Of a stretch of DNA of 64,000 nt, positions 1 through 11,060 are shown piece after piece; the first letter of the stretch is position 1, and the number at the start of each line of letters is the position of its first letter. The position numbers and the translations under genes are program-made. Under the pieces are notes generated by a model. The model was given only the letters and a program-made list of their open reading frames with translations. It did not search any database and was not told the DNA's origin. This DNA comes from Rhizopus arrhizus (lineage: Eukaryota > Mucoromycota > Mucoromycetes > Mucorales > Rhizopodaceae): contig JAKZZE010000005.1 in assembly GCA_024220505.1 (NCBI GenBank), positions 828,501-892,500 of the forward strand, in the 5' to 3' direction.

Positions 1-442
1 TGTTGTGTGATTGAATGAGTGTTACTAGTGGAGCAAAGTTAAGAAGGGATAGGTAAAATTTTCTGCGCTTAATAGGATCTGCATATGCATAAATTGTCAG
101 GACATAGAAAGGAGGAAAGTGAAAATTGTTGTGTTCGACTGAGACAAGCAAAAATCGATGGTCAATAGAGGATAGGATTGGATTGAGGGTAACGTGGCGG
201 TTAAGTGACACAATACCACAAAAATTGGACCAGCAGGCAGATTTTGTTTGTAATAGCATATTCAAGGACTGTTGTATTTCTGTAGTAGCAGCGTGAGTTT
301 CTTGCATTGTTAGTATATCTAAGGATTGGTGTCGTAGAAAGTTAGTAAATGCCTGTCTTTTGGATATATCATGAGGTGTGGATAAGCTCCGACAATTAAT
401 AGAGCCTATTCTGACCGTTGTTGATCGACGTGACTCACTCAT
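1..442 (-). CDS. LINE ORF2, N-terminal endonuclease part (partial)
   Basis: Reading from ATG at 442-440, the frame stays open to the window edge (147 codons). It gives an exonuclease-endonuclease-phosphatase start: RIGSINCRSL, then LTMQETH (the metal-binding Glu motif of APE-type LINE endonucleases), then YAYADPIKRRKFY, the usual region after the second strand. In LINEs this domain nicks target DNA so that reverse transcription can prime there. The reverse transcriptase domain is outside the window. The start codon overlaps the ORF1 stop, which suggests translation of ORF2 by termination-reinitiation. It cannot be judged here whether the full ORF2 is intact. Confidence 0.85.
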   Translation of the reverse strand, partial: MSESRRSTTVRIGSINCRSLSTPHDISKRQAFTNFLRHQSLDILTMQETHAATTEIQQSLNMLLQTKSACWSNFCGIVSLNRHVTLNPILSSIDHRFLLVSVEHNNFHFPPFYVLTIYAYADPIKRRKFYLSLLNFAPLVTLIQSHN

Positions 443-1521
443 TGGGATGTGTGGTTGGGCGTCGTTACTTGTTCTGGTTTGCCGTTGTCCGTGGGATCAT
501 TCTCTGTTTCAGAGTCTGAATCAAAGGCCCCAGGTGCAAATTCTTCGCCAATTTCCAGTTCCATATCGTCAGAATCATTGTTAACAGACGTTGGACGGAA
601 TCCGCTAAAGACATCAGTAATGGTGGAGGGATCCTCGGTTTTGCGTTTTTTCAATGGTTGTGGTACACGGTCTTTAATGATGTCATTAGCTAAGGTTTCA
701 TTAATCCATTGTTGAGCAGTAAAATAGCGTGCCACGCTAGAAACTAAATGGGGACGGATGAACCTCAAAGTGCGAATACATCGGTCTTGATGGAGGGCGT
801 GTCCTAATCTGGTACGGTCTTCAATAGAGCATGTGTTATATTTAGGATCAGCAATATGCTCGGGTGATGATGGAGAGAAAACGGAAATGATCTCTATGTT
901 ACATGCAGTTAAGGTTGCAACAAGTTCTGATTTGAAGGCCTGATGAATCAAGAGCCCAATGACAGAACGTGCAGGGAGACTTATGTCAATGATACGATTG
1001 GTATCGATGCCCAGGCGATGAAATCGTCTTCGTATTTCAACGCGACTCAAACGACGTGACCGAGGGATATAGACAGTATCATATCCAGCGAGCTCGGTAG
1101 AGGGCAAGGAGAATGCACGTGCGGTAGCGATTCGCTTGTGAGTAGAGGTAACCACACGATATTTGGGAGCTCTCTTAACAATTGTGGTCCATTTCTCAGT
1201 CTCCGTGACATTGTTATTATGCTGAGGAGCATATTGGCTTGCCTCAGTGCCACGAGTTTCAGAGGCTAGTGGGTCAGTAGTAATGTTGCTGACAGTGGTG
1301 GATGTGTTTCTGACGTTTTTAGACTTTGCCGCAGTATTGGAGGCGGTCAATTGGGTGACAACTGCATTCATTCGGTCAAGTTCCTTGTTTAGGTGATGGT
1401 TAGCTGACTCTAATGAGTCAAAACGGGTGACTAATTCGGCTATCTGGTCAGTGAGCAGATGGACCATGTTATAAAGATTAGCCAACGTGGTGGCTAAATC
1501 TGACTGATTTGCGTTTTCCAT
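439..1521 (-). CDS. LINE ORF1 protein (gag-like)
   Basis: A 360-residue protein. The first ~65 residues form a heptad-rich coiled coil (LANLYNMVHLLTDQIAELV), as in ORF1 proteins that trimerise. A basic middle part follows (about 110-190, with KWTTIVKRAPKYRV and SRRLSRVEIRRRFHRLG), likely an RRM-like RNA-binding region, and the C-terminal third is acidic and low-complexity. I see no CCHC knuckle. In LINEs ORF1 coats the element RNA. The ATG at 1521 is the first in frame. The TGA stop at 441-439 overlaps the ATG of ORF2. The call rests on position and architecture, because ORF1 sequences diverge fast. Confidence 0.75.
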   Translation of the reverse strand: MENANQSDLATTLANLYNMVHLLTDQIAELVTRFDSLESANHHLNKELDRMNAVVTQLTASNTAAKSKNVRNTSTTVSNITTDPLASETRGTEASQYAPQHNNNVTETEKWTTIVKRAPKYRVVTSTHKRIATARAFSLPSTELAGYDTVYIPRSRRLSRVEIRRRFHRLGIDTNRIIDISLPARSVIGLLIHQAFKSELVATLTACNIEIISVFSPSSPEHIADPKYNTCSIEDRTRLGHALHQDRCIRTLRFIRPHLVSSVARYFTAQQWINETLANDIIKDRVPQPLKKRKTEDPSTITDVFSGFRPTSVNNDSDDMELEIGEEFAPGAFDSDSETENDPTDNGKPEQVTTPNHTSQ

Positions 1522-2322
1522 GGTAAGGAAAGAACGAATTTATAAAGATATATAAGCTGGTGTTGGAGGATAGTTGTTAGCAGTTGGATGTTTACAAAAA
1601 CGAATAAATTTTAGGCTGAGTTTCAAAGTTATCGTAAAATTTTGAAACACGAAAGAAGTCTGGAGTGAATGGGTTGAGTTACGAAAGAAAAGAAAAAGAT
1701 CAGAATAGCGATCTTTTTTATACTTTTCAGATATGGCTTTGACTGCTTTTTTTCAACTTCATACGTGACGATTGTCATGGGAAAAGCATGTGATATTTTA
1801 TGCAGTAGATGGAGTCAGTTTGTCTTTCTAAGCTCATATCTACTTTTTAAAGATGATAAACAGGGGAGAGTATGTTCCCCTTTTATTAAATCACTTTACT
1901 GAAGGAATTCATTTATGTTTTTATGCCGCTACATTTTCATTTTTCAACTTCAATAATCTCAGCTAGAAGAAAAAATTCATTGTATTTGGTCAAGAACTTG
2001 GAGATAATAGACTTGGTCAGAGCAATATTTATGCCTGGCATCTTATTTAAGCAGTTCAACCAGTTTAAATATCAAGAGATATACGTTTCCATGTAAATGG
2101 TTTTGGCATTTACTGTTATACAATCACATAAGGATTTTGTCATTATCAAGACAACGTATGGCTTTAACTTCATTCCAAAAAAAATTTATATCATAACATT
2201 CTAAAGACATAAGGTCCTACTATAATGTTTAAATTTTGAGCCTCGTACATTAAGACCTTTTAGAATCAGTTTCAAATGTAGCTAATAAAAATCTGTGTTG
2301 TTCAAAAGAGAGCCTTTAAATT
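1522..2322. other. Intergenic / LINE 5' flank
   Basis: AT-rich DNA between the LINE ORF1 start and the LETM1 stop. The LINE promoter and 5' untranslated region must lie in the part next to 1521. I see no conserved coding, tRNA or repeat structure; short A/T runs only. Confidence 0.5.
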
Positions 2323-3954
2323 TTATTTTTTTTGGGCACTTTCATCGGTATTCTCAAGTGAATCAAGTTCTTTGTCTATATAAGTTAATAATTTCTCTAA
2401 TCTTTGACTAAGACGTTGTGTAGACTTATTTGCTTCACTATTTTTTGCTGCCTTCAAATCTTCAATAAGCTATAAAAAAAAGATTAAGTCAACCATCTAG
2501 AGCATAATGATTGTAACCTACTTCTTTATAATCTTCATGATGAAACATGATTTCGTTCAACTGAGCACGCTGTTCAAGGTATTCAACCTTTGTCTTCAAT
2601 TTAGCTAAAGCTGCTTGCAAATTTTCATCCTCAGATTTGATTTCCTCCTAAAATTATTTACCCTTTAATAAAAGATGTGTAGATAACAGCATGTATAACT
2701 CACCATGCTAGGGAATTCCTTTGCCTTAATTTCACTCTGTTCTTTCTGTTGACGTGCCTTCTCTTCCTTTTCTTCTTGCTCTGATTCATCTTCAATCAAT
2801 TCTTCCTGCTGCTCAAGTACATCCAACTTTTGTTTATAAGTACTTGCACCGATTGTCTCTAGCACCTGAAGTTCAGCCTCATTCACTAAATTATCAGGTA
2901 AACTCTGGAACGTTGCACGGAGTGCGTCTTCGGGTGTAACACGAACATCAGTGAAGCTAAAGGCGCGTGACAGGATCAGTAAGGTAGACGGAACTTTATG
3001 ATTCAAATGCAAATCAAGCCATTGACTCAACTCATCACGCATTCTTCCGGGTGATGTTCCTATTGTTCTGATGCCACGTGCAGCACATGCAGCGCTCAAC
3101 TCTTGCAAGGTCAAATTCCCAATTCCTTCCTGCTGAATCTCTACATCATCCCTCTTGATATGACGCATTCTATTACGAATCTGGAAACGCAAAAAATTGT
3201 CGGTGCCAAAAGCATTAATATTCATATATCTGCAAATAGAAACCAATTGAGGTCTCGAAAGATTGTCTAATGTTAATTCATCTTCAAATCGGCTTGCAAT
3301 CTTTAACAAATCCTCCGTCGAAGCTTGTTCACCTGTCATGCGTACCTTGTGGAAAAGGTTACCAAATGCCTTGGCCGCGCTCGGGTCTGAGCCAGAGATT
3401 GCACCAGATTCGACAATAGTCTCTTGCAAGAACCGTGCCATTTCCAATCTGACTTGAAGCAACTTTTTCTTTTTTTCTTCTGCCAATTTTTTATTTTCAA
3501 AAGTGCTTGGTAACATGTTGGGAAACAACTTCAAGGCGACAGGTAAAAGCAATTCCATAAAGGGAACGATAAGGAATACAGCAAAGGGAACCAAACGAAG
3601 AATATCTGAAGTGGTACGTCGAAGCTAATATGTGTTATTGGTTGCTTTTATTCTTTTTTCTTGTAAGTATACCTGTCTATTCTCACGTCGTGTTAGTTTT
3701 GCACCTTGTAATAACTTGTAGGTCAATCGAGAAGAGATTCTAACTTCTAGTCCAAGTAGTTTAGCACCATGCCAATAGTGTACAGCTTCTTCTTTAATCT
3801 TTTGTAATAAAGGTTTTTTCTTTTCTATTGTTGTTGCTGATGTTGCTTGTTTTTCGGATCGCTGGATAAAAACACGTTGTGATAAAGCCCTTTGCCTTAC
3901 CATAAAAGGCTGATAACTTTGAATTAACCGAGATCTTACTGTTAATCTAAACAT
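2323..3954 (-). CDS. LETM1/Mdm38-family mitochondrial inner-membrane protein
   Basis: Four exons on the minus strand: 3954-3673, 3624-2704, 2647-2522 and 2469-2323. The introns are GT-AG and keep phase 0; the product is 491 residues. The N-terminus is Arg/Ser/Gln-rich with few acids, a mitochondrial presequence. A single membrane segment (about 102-125) has the family's proline-containing pattern RLVPFAVFLIVPFMELLLP. The LETM1 ribosome-binding region follows (to ~330), and the C-terminal ~150 residues are charged coiled coil (ELIEDESEQEEKEEKARQQK). The family acts in mitochondrial K+/H+ (or Ca2+/H+) exchange and ribosome association. The last two short exons, both coiled coil, rest on splice signals and continued phase. 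Length is near the usual 500-570 for fungi. Confidence 0.92.
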
Positions 3955-4047
3955 TTTTTTTTTATAAAAAAAAAATAAAAGAAAAAAAGAAAAAGTAAAA
4001 AAGGTCCAGGATTTATTTTACGTCATCAGAAATAAAGCGTTGTATAA

Positions 4048-5564
4048 TTATTGTGCGCGTTTAGCAAATCCAATTCTCTTATTTTCATGGTCATATACAG
4101 ATACATACTGCTGAAGAAATCCATAGCCTAATATAGCATCAACAAATGAAGGACTATCTTGGATATAAGTATAACAATACTCTTTTGAATACGTAAGCTA
4201 AATGTTGTCATAAAGTTAGTTATTCCTAATGTAGCCAAAAAAAAAAAAAAAAAAAAAAAAAAAAGTGTATTACTACTCCGCTTGTAATTAGATAATGCTT
4301 TGGAGTAATGGTGAAGTCAGTATTGTTTAGTTGAATTGAAATCTCTGGTAAGTTTTGTGTATTACAAGGAACAACATATTGGCCTGTGATATCACGATGT
4401 GCACCTTTAACATATTTGAATACATTATTGACAATATCCTTTGGTAAATGAATCAAAGTTGAACCTTTCATTTTTTTTGAGTCATTTTTAAGGTTACAAG
4501 CATTTTATTCTCACTTACCGGTATCAACCATAGCTGTAACACTATATGTATAAAACCTCCTATAACTCCCTACTCTAATACTCTGAAGATCTACTGCCCA
4601 ATAATCCTATATTGTATGTTACTCTAACTTGCATAAGTATGATTATCACAACTGGCTTCTTTTTACCATATATTCTATCCTATTTGAAACTGGCACATAG
4701 TGTACTTCACCTGTAATATGTCTAGCCTCTACTCCTCCAAACACAATCTCACCGTTGATACGTTTTTGTTCAGACACTACAGGTTGAAAATAAACTGAAA
4801 AAACCTTTTGCCCAATCACTCCTTTTTCATACATGGTTGTTACAAGTGTTGGGATGACTTTGTTTTCTGGATTGTCATATATACTTAACGTATCAGGTCC
4901 TATACCTAATATACCATCTAAAACCAAGAATTAATTTCGCCTCTCTTAATTTCTATTTAAATAGAATACATTACCCGCTCCATCCATTGTTAATTCTCCA
5001 TCATTATAATTGGAAACTGCGAAATTCTGTTCAAATTTAGTAATAAAAAATAAAAAAATAAAAAAGTAAAAAAAAAGATGCATAAAACTTTACAACTTCA
5101 GGAATAGTCACTCCATTTACCGTGACAGAATCTTGGGCATAATAACCACTTGAAAAGCCTTCACCATAATGAATGCTGAATGGAAGATAAGATGAATTGA
5201 AAGTTGATGAACGAGAAGGCTGTAGAGTATGATAAGGGTAACCACAATCACGATTACAACCTACAATGGGCACCCAAGTACTAGAAGAACCAGTATCTAA
5301 TAATAAATAAAAAGGTTGAGGTGGTGTTCCTATTTCGATTTGAATCAAGTAAGCTAAATCGACATTAGCAAGAGGAGCACCTAAGTGACGATTTCCATAA
5401 GCAGCCGCTTTTAATTCTCTACGTTCCACAGCTTGAAAAGGAATAGAAATCAGTTTTTGTGCAACAATACATGTGATTACTTTTGATATCAAAAGTGTAA
5501 AGATAATCATTTTAATAAGAGGGGAATTAATCATTCTCTTATGCAACGCACTCTCGCTTTTCAT
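4048..5564 (-). CDS. Secreted pepsin-family aspartic protease (A1)
   Basis: Six exons: 5564-5094, 5026-4975, 4917-4667, 4606-4519, 4464-4277 and 4197-4048. Joined they give 399 residues with all phases consistent. A hydrophobic signal segment (about 12-35, LIKMIIFTLLISKVITCIV) is followed by a short pro-region. Both catalytic motifs are present: DTGSSSTWVP with Asp90, and VDTGST with Asp286, whose Gly codon is split by an intron. The flap Tyr is in IHYGEG (about 123). A cysteine pair CNRDC lies near 103-107. The family comprises saccharopepsin- and rhizopuspepsin-type endoproteases of vacuole, wall or medium. A second Met at residue 11 could be the real start. The intron at 4276-4198 holds a long homopolymer. 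Confidence 0.92.
4237..4264 (-). repeat. 28-base A/T homopolymer inside protease intron 5
   Basis: On the coding strand this is a run of 28 T in a 79-bp intron. Downstream, the intron keeps a good branch-point match (AACTAAC) and an AG acceptor, so splicing is probably preserved. The tract takes over a third of the intron. Confidence 0.9.
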
Positions 5565-5699
5565 TGTCCCCTCTCTTCATCTCTCTCTATATACGCACAC
5601 CACATATAACAAAGAATGTAAAAGTTCAGTTTACAACTAACTCTACATATTCTCTCTACTTTTACATATACACAAAGAGTTTTATTGTATATTAACATT

Positions 5700-6207
5700 T
5701 TATTCTTTTCTGACCTTTTTGGTCTTCTTGACACCGCGGAACTTCTTCTCACGGTTCTTCTTTTCCTTACGTTGCTTACGACCACCCTTGGGAGGTTCAG
5801 CAAGACCGTAACGAACAAGACGGTATCTAGGTTCAAATTTCTTCAGTGCCTCCAAGTTGTCATAAATCAAGGCGAAACCAGTGGTCTTTCCACCACCAAA
5901 GTGAGTCTTGAAACCGAAAACGGAAACGACTTCCTTTTCAGCCTTGTACATTTTGGCAATTTTAACACGAAGTTCATCTTTGGAAACATTAGCGAGTCCA
6001 GGGTGAATCACATCAACAACCATTTGCTTACGTTGGAGTAAGCGATTGGTGAGGAACTTGCGGGTTCTGATTGTAACAGATGCAGCGTCGGCCTAAAACC
6101 ATTTATATAAAAAGAATTAATCCAGACGTGTCCAGCTTGTAGTCCTCCTCCTCCCTCCCTTTTCTCTCAGAAAAAAAGAGTGTTGATGGATGAATAAACT
6201 TTACCAT
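5700..6207 (-). CDS. RPS24: 40S ribosomal protein eS24
   Basis: Exon 1 is only the start codon (6207-6205), followed by a 112-bp intron (GTAAAG to TTTTAG) and exon 2 at 6092-5700, giving 131 residues. The body is typical eS24: [16 protein letters not shown], then VVDVIHPG, then [19 protein letters not shown], and a very basic Lys/Arg tail. eS24 is a small-subunit protein needed for 18S rRNA maturation. An intron directly after ATG is common in fungal ribosomal protein genes and is the reason for this start: no in-frame ATG precedes ADAASV in exon 2. The gene lies 135 bp upstream of the protease start, same strand. Confidence 0.93.
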
Positions 6208-6437
6208 ATGGATGATATGAAAAGGGGAAGGGCCTTTTTCAAATGGTCTTCTTACAACTTTACTGGGTGCATTTCCACACCTCTTTCCCAAAAAACAATA
6301 CGATAGCTGCTTCCCATCTTCCCCTTTCCTCAACGTTCAAGTCCGGTTATTAATTACCGGACATCATAAGCTGTCATTGAATTGAGTCCGATTGAAAGAA
6401 ACAATAGAGAAAAAATTAATTTTATTTTATTTTTAAA

Positions 6438-7567
6438 TTAAATCAATCCTTTTGCAACAGCAATTTCAGCATTAAGTACAGAAGAACCGGCTGCACCAAG
6501 CAAAGTATTGTGTATTAACAAGACAAATTTGATATCTAAAACAGGGCATTTTCTAACACGACCAACTGTGACTGCTTGTCCCTTTAAATTTTCACGATCT
6601 AAACGAGGTTGAGGTCTATCAGCATCATAAGTAACAACAATAGGCTTCTCGGGTGCTGAGTGACATTGTAACTTTTCAGCTTCTGATGAATACTTTTCAA
6701 GAACTTGATTGACTTGTTCTAATGAAGGAGATCCATTGGCAAATTTAACAGAAACAGTTTCCAAGTGACCGTCCAAGACAGGCACACGTGTACATGTGGC
6801 AGAGACTACTGTGTTCTCTAAAAGGCTAAAAGATTTTTTATCATCAGCTACACCACCCAAGATCTTTCCTACTTCCCATTCCATCTTTTCTTCTTCTCCT
6901 CCAATGTGAGGTACAACATTGTCAAGGATATCTAAGCTAGGAACACCAGGGTACCCGGCACCTGAGATGGCTTGTTGTGTATTGACAATGATATGGCTAA
7001 TAGGTCCAAAGGCATCTTGCAAGGCCTTCAAGGGAACAACTAATCCAGTAGTAGAACAATTGGCGTTGGTGACTAAGAATCCCTTTTTAAGATTGTGGAG
7101 AGAACGTTGATGAGGGATCAAATCGAAATGGTCGGGATTGACTGTAGGTACGATCAAGGGTACAACCGGATCACGACGATAGTTCTTTGCGTTGGAAAAG
7201 ACGGCAATATCTTGCTTCAACATGGCCATTTCTACATATATCTCTGCGCTTAATAAACTTTTCTTTTGCAATAAATCTTTATCCTCTTACCAATATCACC
7301 AGCAACATCAGCATCAAGACCAGAAAAAACAACATCACAGTCCTTGAATAATTCAGCATCACAGGACTTGACAGTGATATCCTTGACATTTTCAGGGATA
7401 GGGCGAGCTTGCTTCCAACGAACGGCATCCTTGTATGCCTTTCCAGCAGAACGAGAAGAAGCACCAAGGGCATGGATCGTAAAGACAGGATGGTCTGCTA
7501 ACAAGAGAATAAAACGCTGTCCAACAGTTCCAGTTGCACCGAGAATACCGACTTTTTTGGTAGCCAT
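6438..7567 (-). CDS. HOM2: Aspartate-semialdehyde dehydrogenase
   Basis: Two exons, 7567-7291 and 7243-6438, joined inside a Glu codon; 360 residues. It begins with the NADP-binding Rossmann motif [13 protein letters not shown]. The active-site Cys155 is in NANCSTTG, matching the conserved position in yeast Hom2. The substrate-binding region [10 protein letters not shown] and the late His ([11 protein letters not shown]) are present. The enzyme reduces aspartyl-phosphate to aspartate semialdehyde, the branch point to threonine, methionine and, in many moulds, lysine precursors. Of the two possible intron acceptors, the one after GCGCAG is chosen because the other brings an immediate stop. Length matches the family. 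Confidence 0.95.
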
Positions 7568-8092
7568 GTTTTTTTTTTTTTTTTTGTTTCAAGAAAGAAG
7601 AGCGGCCAAAAAAAAGTTTGAATCCATTCAATTTATCATTGGAAGAGAGTGACTCATTATTTATCAAATCCGCTTTGAAGTCACTTTTTCTCTCTGTAAC
7701 CTTATTGGTTGTACAAATAATGCGACCCTGAATTATACTTAGGAACTACTGTAGCATTTTGCAAGCAAATAAGGATACTGTCTTTATACAAGGAATTTTG
7801 ATTTAAGCACCAGATGCTTGCTTTAAAAAAAAGATTAGATGTGTAAAATTAAAACACAATACAAGAATTAATCTAAAAATTTACACTAATGAAATGAAAA
7901 CTGTTTTATCCAAAAAATCATGCAACCTTTTTTTTAAGATGTTCGGAAACATTGCCTATCTTGGTATTTTTAATAGTACATCTATCCTGAATCTTAAATG
8001 AGCATCTGGAGAAATCATGATAATACAAGTTGATAACAACTTGCATTTATATTGTAAGTACAATTTGTAAAACTCTGTTTTCGTACATTATT

Positions 8093-8095
<3 letters not shown>

Positions 8096-8130
<35 letters not shown>
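8096..8130. repeat. 35-base A homopolymer
   Basis: Uninterrupted run of 35 A on the plus strand, one of the longest in the window. No target-site duplication or coding relic is visible beside it to mark it as a retroposon tail. Confidence 0.95.
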
Positions 8131-8131
<1 letters not shown>

Positions 8132-10090
8132 CAGCAAGAAAACTCTGGTACATTAATCACACCATCTTGACCCATCAAAGCACCAATGAAGAAGAGAATG
8201 GACCTATTTGATTGATTGTTTGGCTTTACCTCATGTCTACTGGCTCATTTTGATTAGCTTTAATCCATCCTTCTTATACCATATATTCATCGATTTACTA
8301 ATACAAAATTGTCATTTTCTCTTTTTATATCTACTATAATTATAAGTTTTGTCTATTCAAATTACTTTTTTTGGTTATGCTTCCCCCGTACAATTAATTC
8401 AAAGATTATAAGGAAACGCATACAGTCCATATATTGGGTAATTTTCATTTTTATCACTTTTATCATTATTAAATAAAACAAGCAAAATATAGATTCTTAT
8501 TTGATTCAATATTATATCATGCTATTAACCCTTATAAATACCGTACTGTATGCAAACCTCCACTACAATTTAACCTAGGGCAACGATTCCTCTATTGGTT
8601 TCCAGGTCTATAGCCAGTTATTTATTTTTTTCCTTAGTTTCCTAAAGAGTTTTTAGTTTAACATAATTAGATCTGGCCTGGACGATAAGATGCTTTAAGC
8701 TACCAAGCATCCATTGTGGCCATTTATAATTTTATAAACAGAATACCTTGTTTAAACGTACAGTATGTAAGGGCTCGGGTCAGAATAACAGTGATAAACA
8801 GATATTTAATATTGGGTAAGGAAAATAAAATCAAGAAAAACAAACAAGAGGAAGGAAAAAGAAGTGTGTAGGCTAACTGAGAGATTAAAAAGCTATGGTG
8901 TTTATAGAAACATCTCTAGTTGCTAAAGATAGGATTGGGTGCTGATGTGAAGGCTGTCCTGTTGCACACACCTAAGAGGAGAAAGAGAAATAATACATAG
9001 TGGGCTAAACGTAAGGAAAACACGCATCGTATAAGGTTTCCTAAAAAGAGAAAATCGTAAGGTATTTGTTGGAAGTGTGTTCAAAAATATTTATTCTGGC
9101 GTTAGCCACAAGTGACAAGGTAAGAGGCTGAAAGAAAAAGCAATACGCATCAGAATTGGTGAAACTCGATCCCTAAACAAAACTAGTTTATAACTGCTCA
9201 AAAATCCGAATATCTAAAGACATTCATCACTAATACAGATGAAACGAAATTGCTTTTAGGCACAAAGACATTCAATGCCCTAACAACATCAAGCCCTCAG
9301 CTTAATCAATCTATTACACCGACAATCAACATGATGCTGGACATACCCAGAAAACCACAAAGCACATGTCTAATTGTGAAGAAATCCTCGAAGGAAGTAA
9401 CGTTTCTACTAGATGGAGATCCCGACTGTCACTTGACCGCAAATTATGGATGCTTCTATCATTTCAGGTAGCTTTGTACAAGTTCTATCTCGTTTCAATG
9501 TACATTTGCTGTTGAACCTTTAACAATTTCGTCGACGATAATCTAGCATGACCATATACAGTATTTATGATCGTCGACCGGCATATGAGCAGTGAGAGTG
9601 TGAATTACCGTTTGGCATCAAAGCCCTTCCAAGAAATTGCGTTGGTGATTTTTCGGTCCCTCTGTTAATGAGCTCATTTATTTGAAGAAGCAATTAGAGG
9701 ACAAGTTGTTAATCAAATTTTAAGAAAGAATTAGATAAAAGCTATATTTTTGTCCATTGTAACCTTGTTTGCAAATCAAGCAAAAATTCGAATCATAGAA
9801 ACGATAAATTAAATCAATAACTTCAAAAACTTATTGTCTTACTCTCCGAACCAACCGTCCTAAGCAATCACACAGTGGCCATTGTCTTTATTTTACTTAC
9901 AAATAAAATATTTGTATACACAGGTTCTCTAACTCTATATAGAATTGAGTAATCTTATTGGCTAATTTATTATTACAAAATGTTGATTATTCATCCTCTT
10001 TTTTAATTACTCATCCATTGTCTTTATTTTAGGAGTAAACAAACAGTTTGTGTAATCAAAGCCACCGTATTCCAAAATGAGTAAGCAAAA

Positions 10091-10120
10091 TGACGTATTG
10101 CGCAATCTGCGATATAAAAG
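10091..10120 (+). promoter_or_regulatory. Glutaredoxin promoter: bZIP-like sites and TATA box
   Basis: TGACGTATTGCGCAAT at 10091-10106 combines a CRE/AP-1 half site (TGACGT) with the perfect 10-bp palindrome ATTGCGCAAT, the C/EBP-type site. TATAAAAG follows at 10113-10120, 66 bp before the ATG. bZIP regulators of the Yap1/Atf1 type commonly control redox genes in fungi; that they act here is inference. Confidence 0.5.
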
Positions 10121-10185
10121 TAAACCCCATTTCGCATTTTTTTATTTTTCTCTTTTGAATAGGATCATCGATTTCACAAGAAAAA

Positions 10186-10600
10186 ATGGCTCAAATTGAA
10201 CAAATCGTCGAAGAAATTATTAAGAATAACAAGATTGCTGTCTTCTCCAAGTCTTATTGTCGTAAGTTTTTAATGGTTATCCTTTCAAGATACGCGTTAT
10301 TAATTTTTTTAAAAAAATCCAGCTTACTGTACCAGAGCAAAGAAAGCTTTGGAAGGCCTCAATTTAGATTTTTTCCATATTGAACTTGATGAAAAAGGTA
10401 AATAAGTGCATTAATATATGTGAATAATAAATTAATAAACTACTTTAGAGGATGGTGCTGATATTCAAGGATATCTTTTGGCAAAGACAGGTCAGCGCAC
10501 TGTTCCCAACATTTTTATTAACCAGAAACATGTTGGAGGATGTGATGACTTGATGCAAGCTATAAGCTCTGGAAACATTAATCAACTTTTAAAAGCTTGA
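10186..10600 (+). CDS. Dithiol glutaredoxin
   Basis: Three exons: 10186-10261, 10323-10397 and 10449-10600; 100 residues. The active site CPYC (Cys25, Cys28) is assembled across the first intron, whose boundary falls in the Pro codon. TVPNIFIN supplies the cis-proline and GGCDD the glutathione-contact loop. It reduces protein disulphides and mixed glutathione disulphides using GSH, in the cytosol: there is no targeting peptide. Length and motifs match yeast Grx1/Grx2 without their extensions. It is one of the few plus-strand host genes here. A TATA box and bZIP-like palindrome sit just upstream. Confidence 0.95.
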
Positions 10601-10994
10601 TCAGCTCTTGAAATGGAATTTATGCGGTTTTATTTTTATTTCTTACACTTGTTTTTTTTTTTTTATCCTTAAAAATAAAGGCATGATTTATTAAGCTTTG
10701 TTAGCTTTGTTCCTTTTAGAGATTCATAGATACTATTTTCTTTAATTGTGTACATCCAAATGTTCATATATATTCAAAAATATCAAAAAAGCAGCAAGAC
10801 AGAATGGTAAGCCCGATATGGCGTAAAAAACGAATTTATAAAATGACATTATTCAAATATATTCACCCTACAAAACCAGACAAAACCTATTGAATTTGTG
10901 TTTCAGTTTGAAAACAAATAAGAGGCTGCAAACCCATACATTTTAACATTGTAACTTTCTTAACCCTTAGTGGGTTGTTAGTTTAATTAATAAT

Positions 10995-11060
10995 AAGTGT
11001 GAGACACAGATTTAATATAGGTTCGAAGGTAATTTGTCTTTATAAGTGACCATCAGATCT
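10995..11060. repeat. Degraded relative of the inverted-repeat arm
   Basis: This segment shares AAGTGACCATCAGATCTT without mismatch, except for a two-base gap, with arm sequence at about 35655-35675 (and its mirror near 28450-28470). It also shares flanking TTTAATATAG. Over ~65 bp the identity looks near 70%. I read it as an old, decayed copy of a repeat family that is also in the arms. Confidence 0.45.

Larger units (their letters stand above)
1..1521 (-). mobile_element. LINE (non-LTR retrotransposon), 5' part, cut by window edge
   Basis: Two minus-strand frames in LINE order: an ORF1 with an N-terminal coiled coil, then the beginning of an ORF2 with an AP-endonuclease-like fold. The two overlap by ATGA. 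The rest of ORF2, with the reverse transcriptase, lies beyond the left edge. The 5' untranslated region must extend rightwards from 1521, but I cannot place its end. ORF1 is open for 360 codons with no stop, so this copy looks young, in contrast to the decayed LINE ends at 29.4-30.9 kb. Confidence 0.85.
7568..10185. other. Gene-poor intergenic region
   Basis: About 2.6 kb between the HOM2 start and glutaredoxin. I see a 35-base A run, AT-rich filler and a somewhat more GC-balanced stretch at about 8870-9700. That stretch contains an open frame (9250-9471, 73 codons) with no recognisable family and no codon pattern I trust; it could be the relic of an old element. No tRNA or rRNA is seen. Confidence 0.5.

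Noticed and set aside
4226..4471. Start of a separate gene at the MKGSTL methionine
   Set aside because: This Met lies in the intron before the second catalytic motif of the aspartic protease; the splice restores DTGSTLIHLP.
9250..9471. 73-codon plus-strand frame
   Set aside because: More balanced composition but no recognisable domain, splice partner or promoter; noted only in the gap description.
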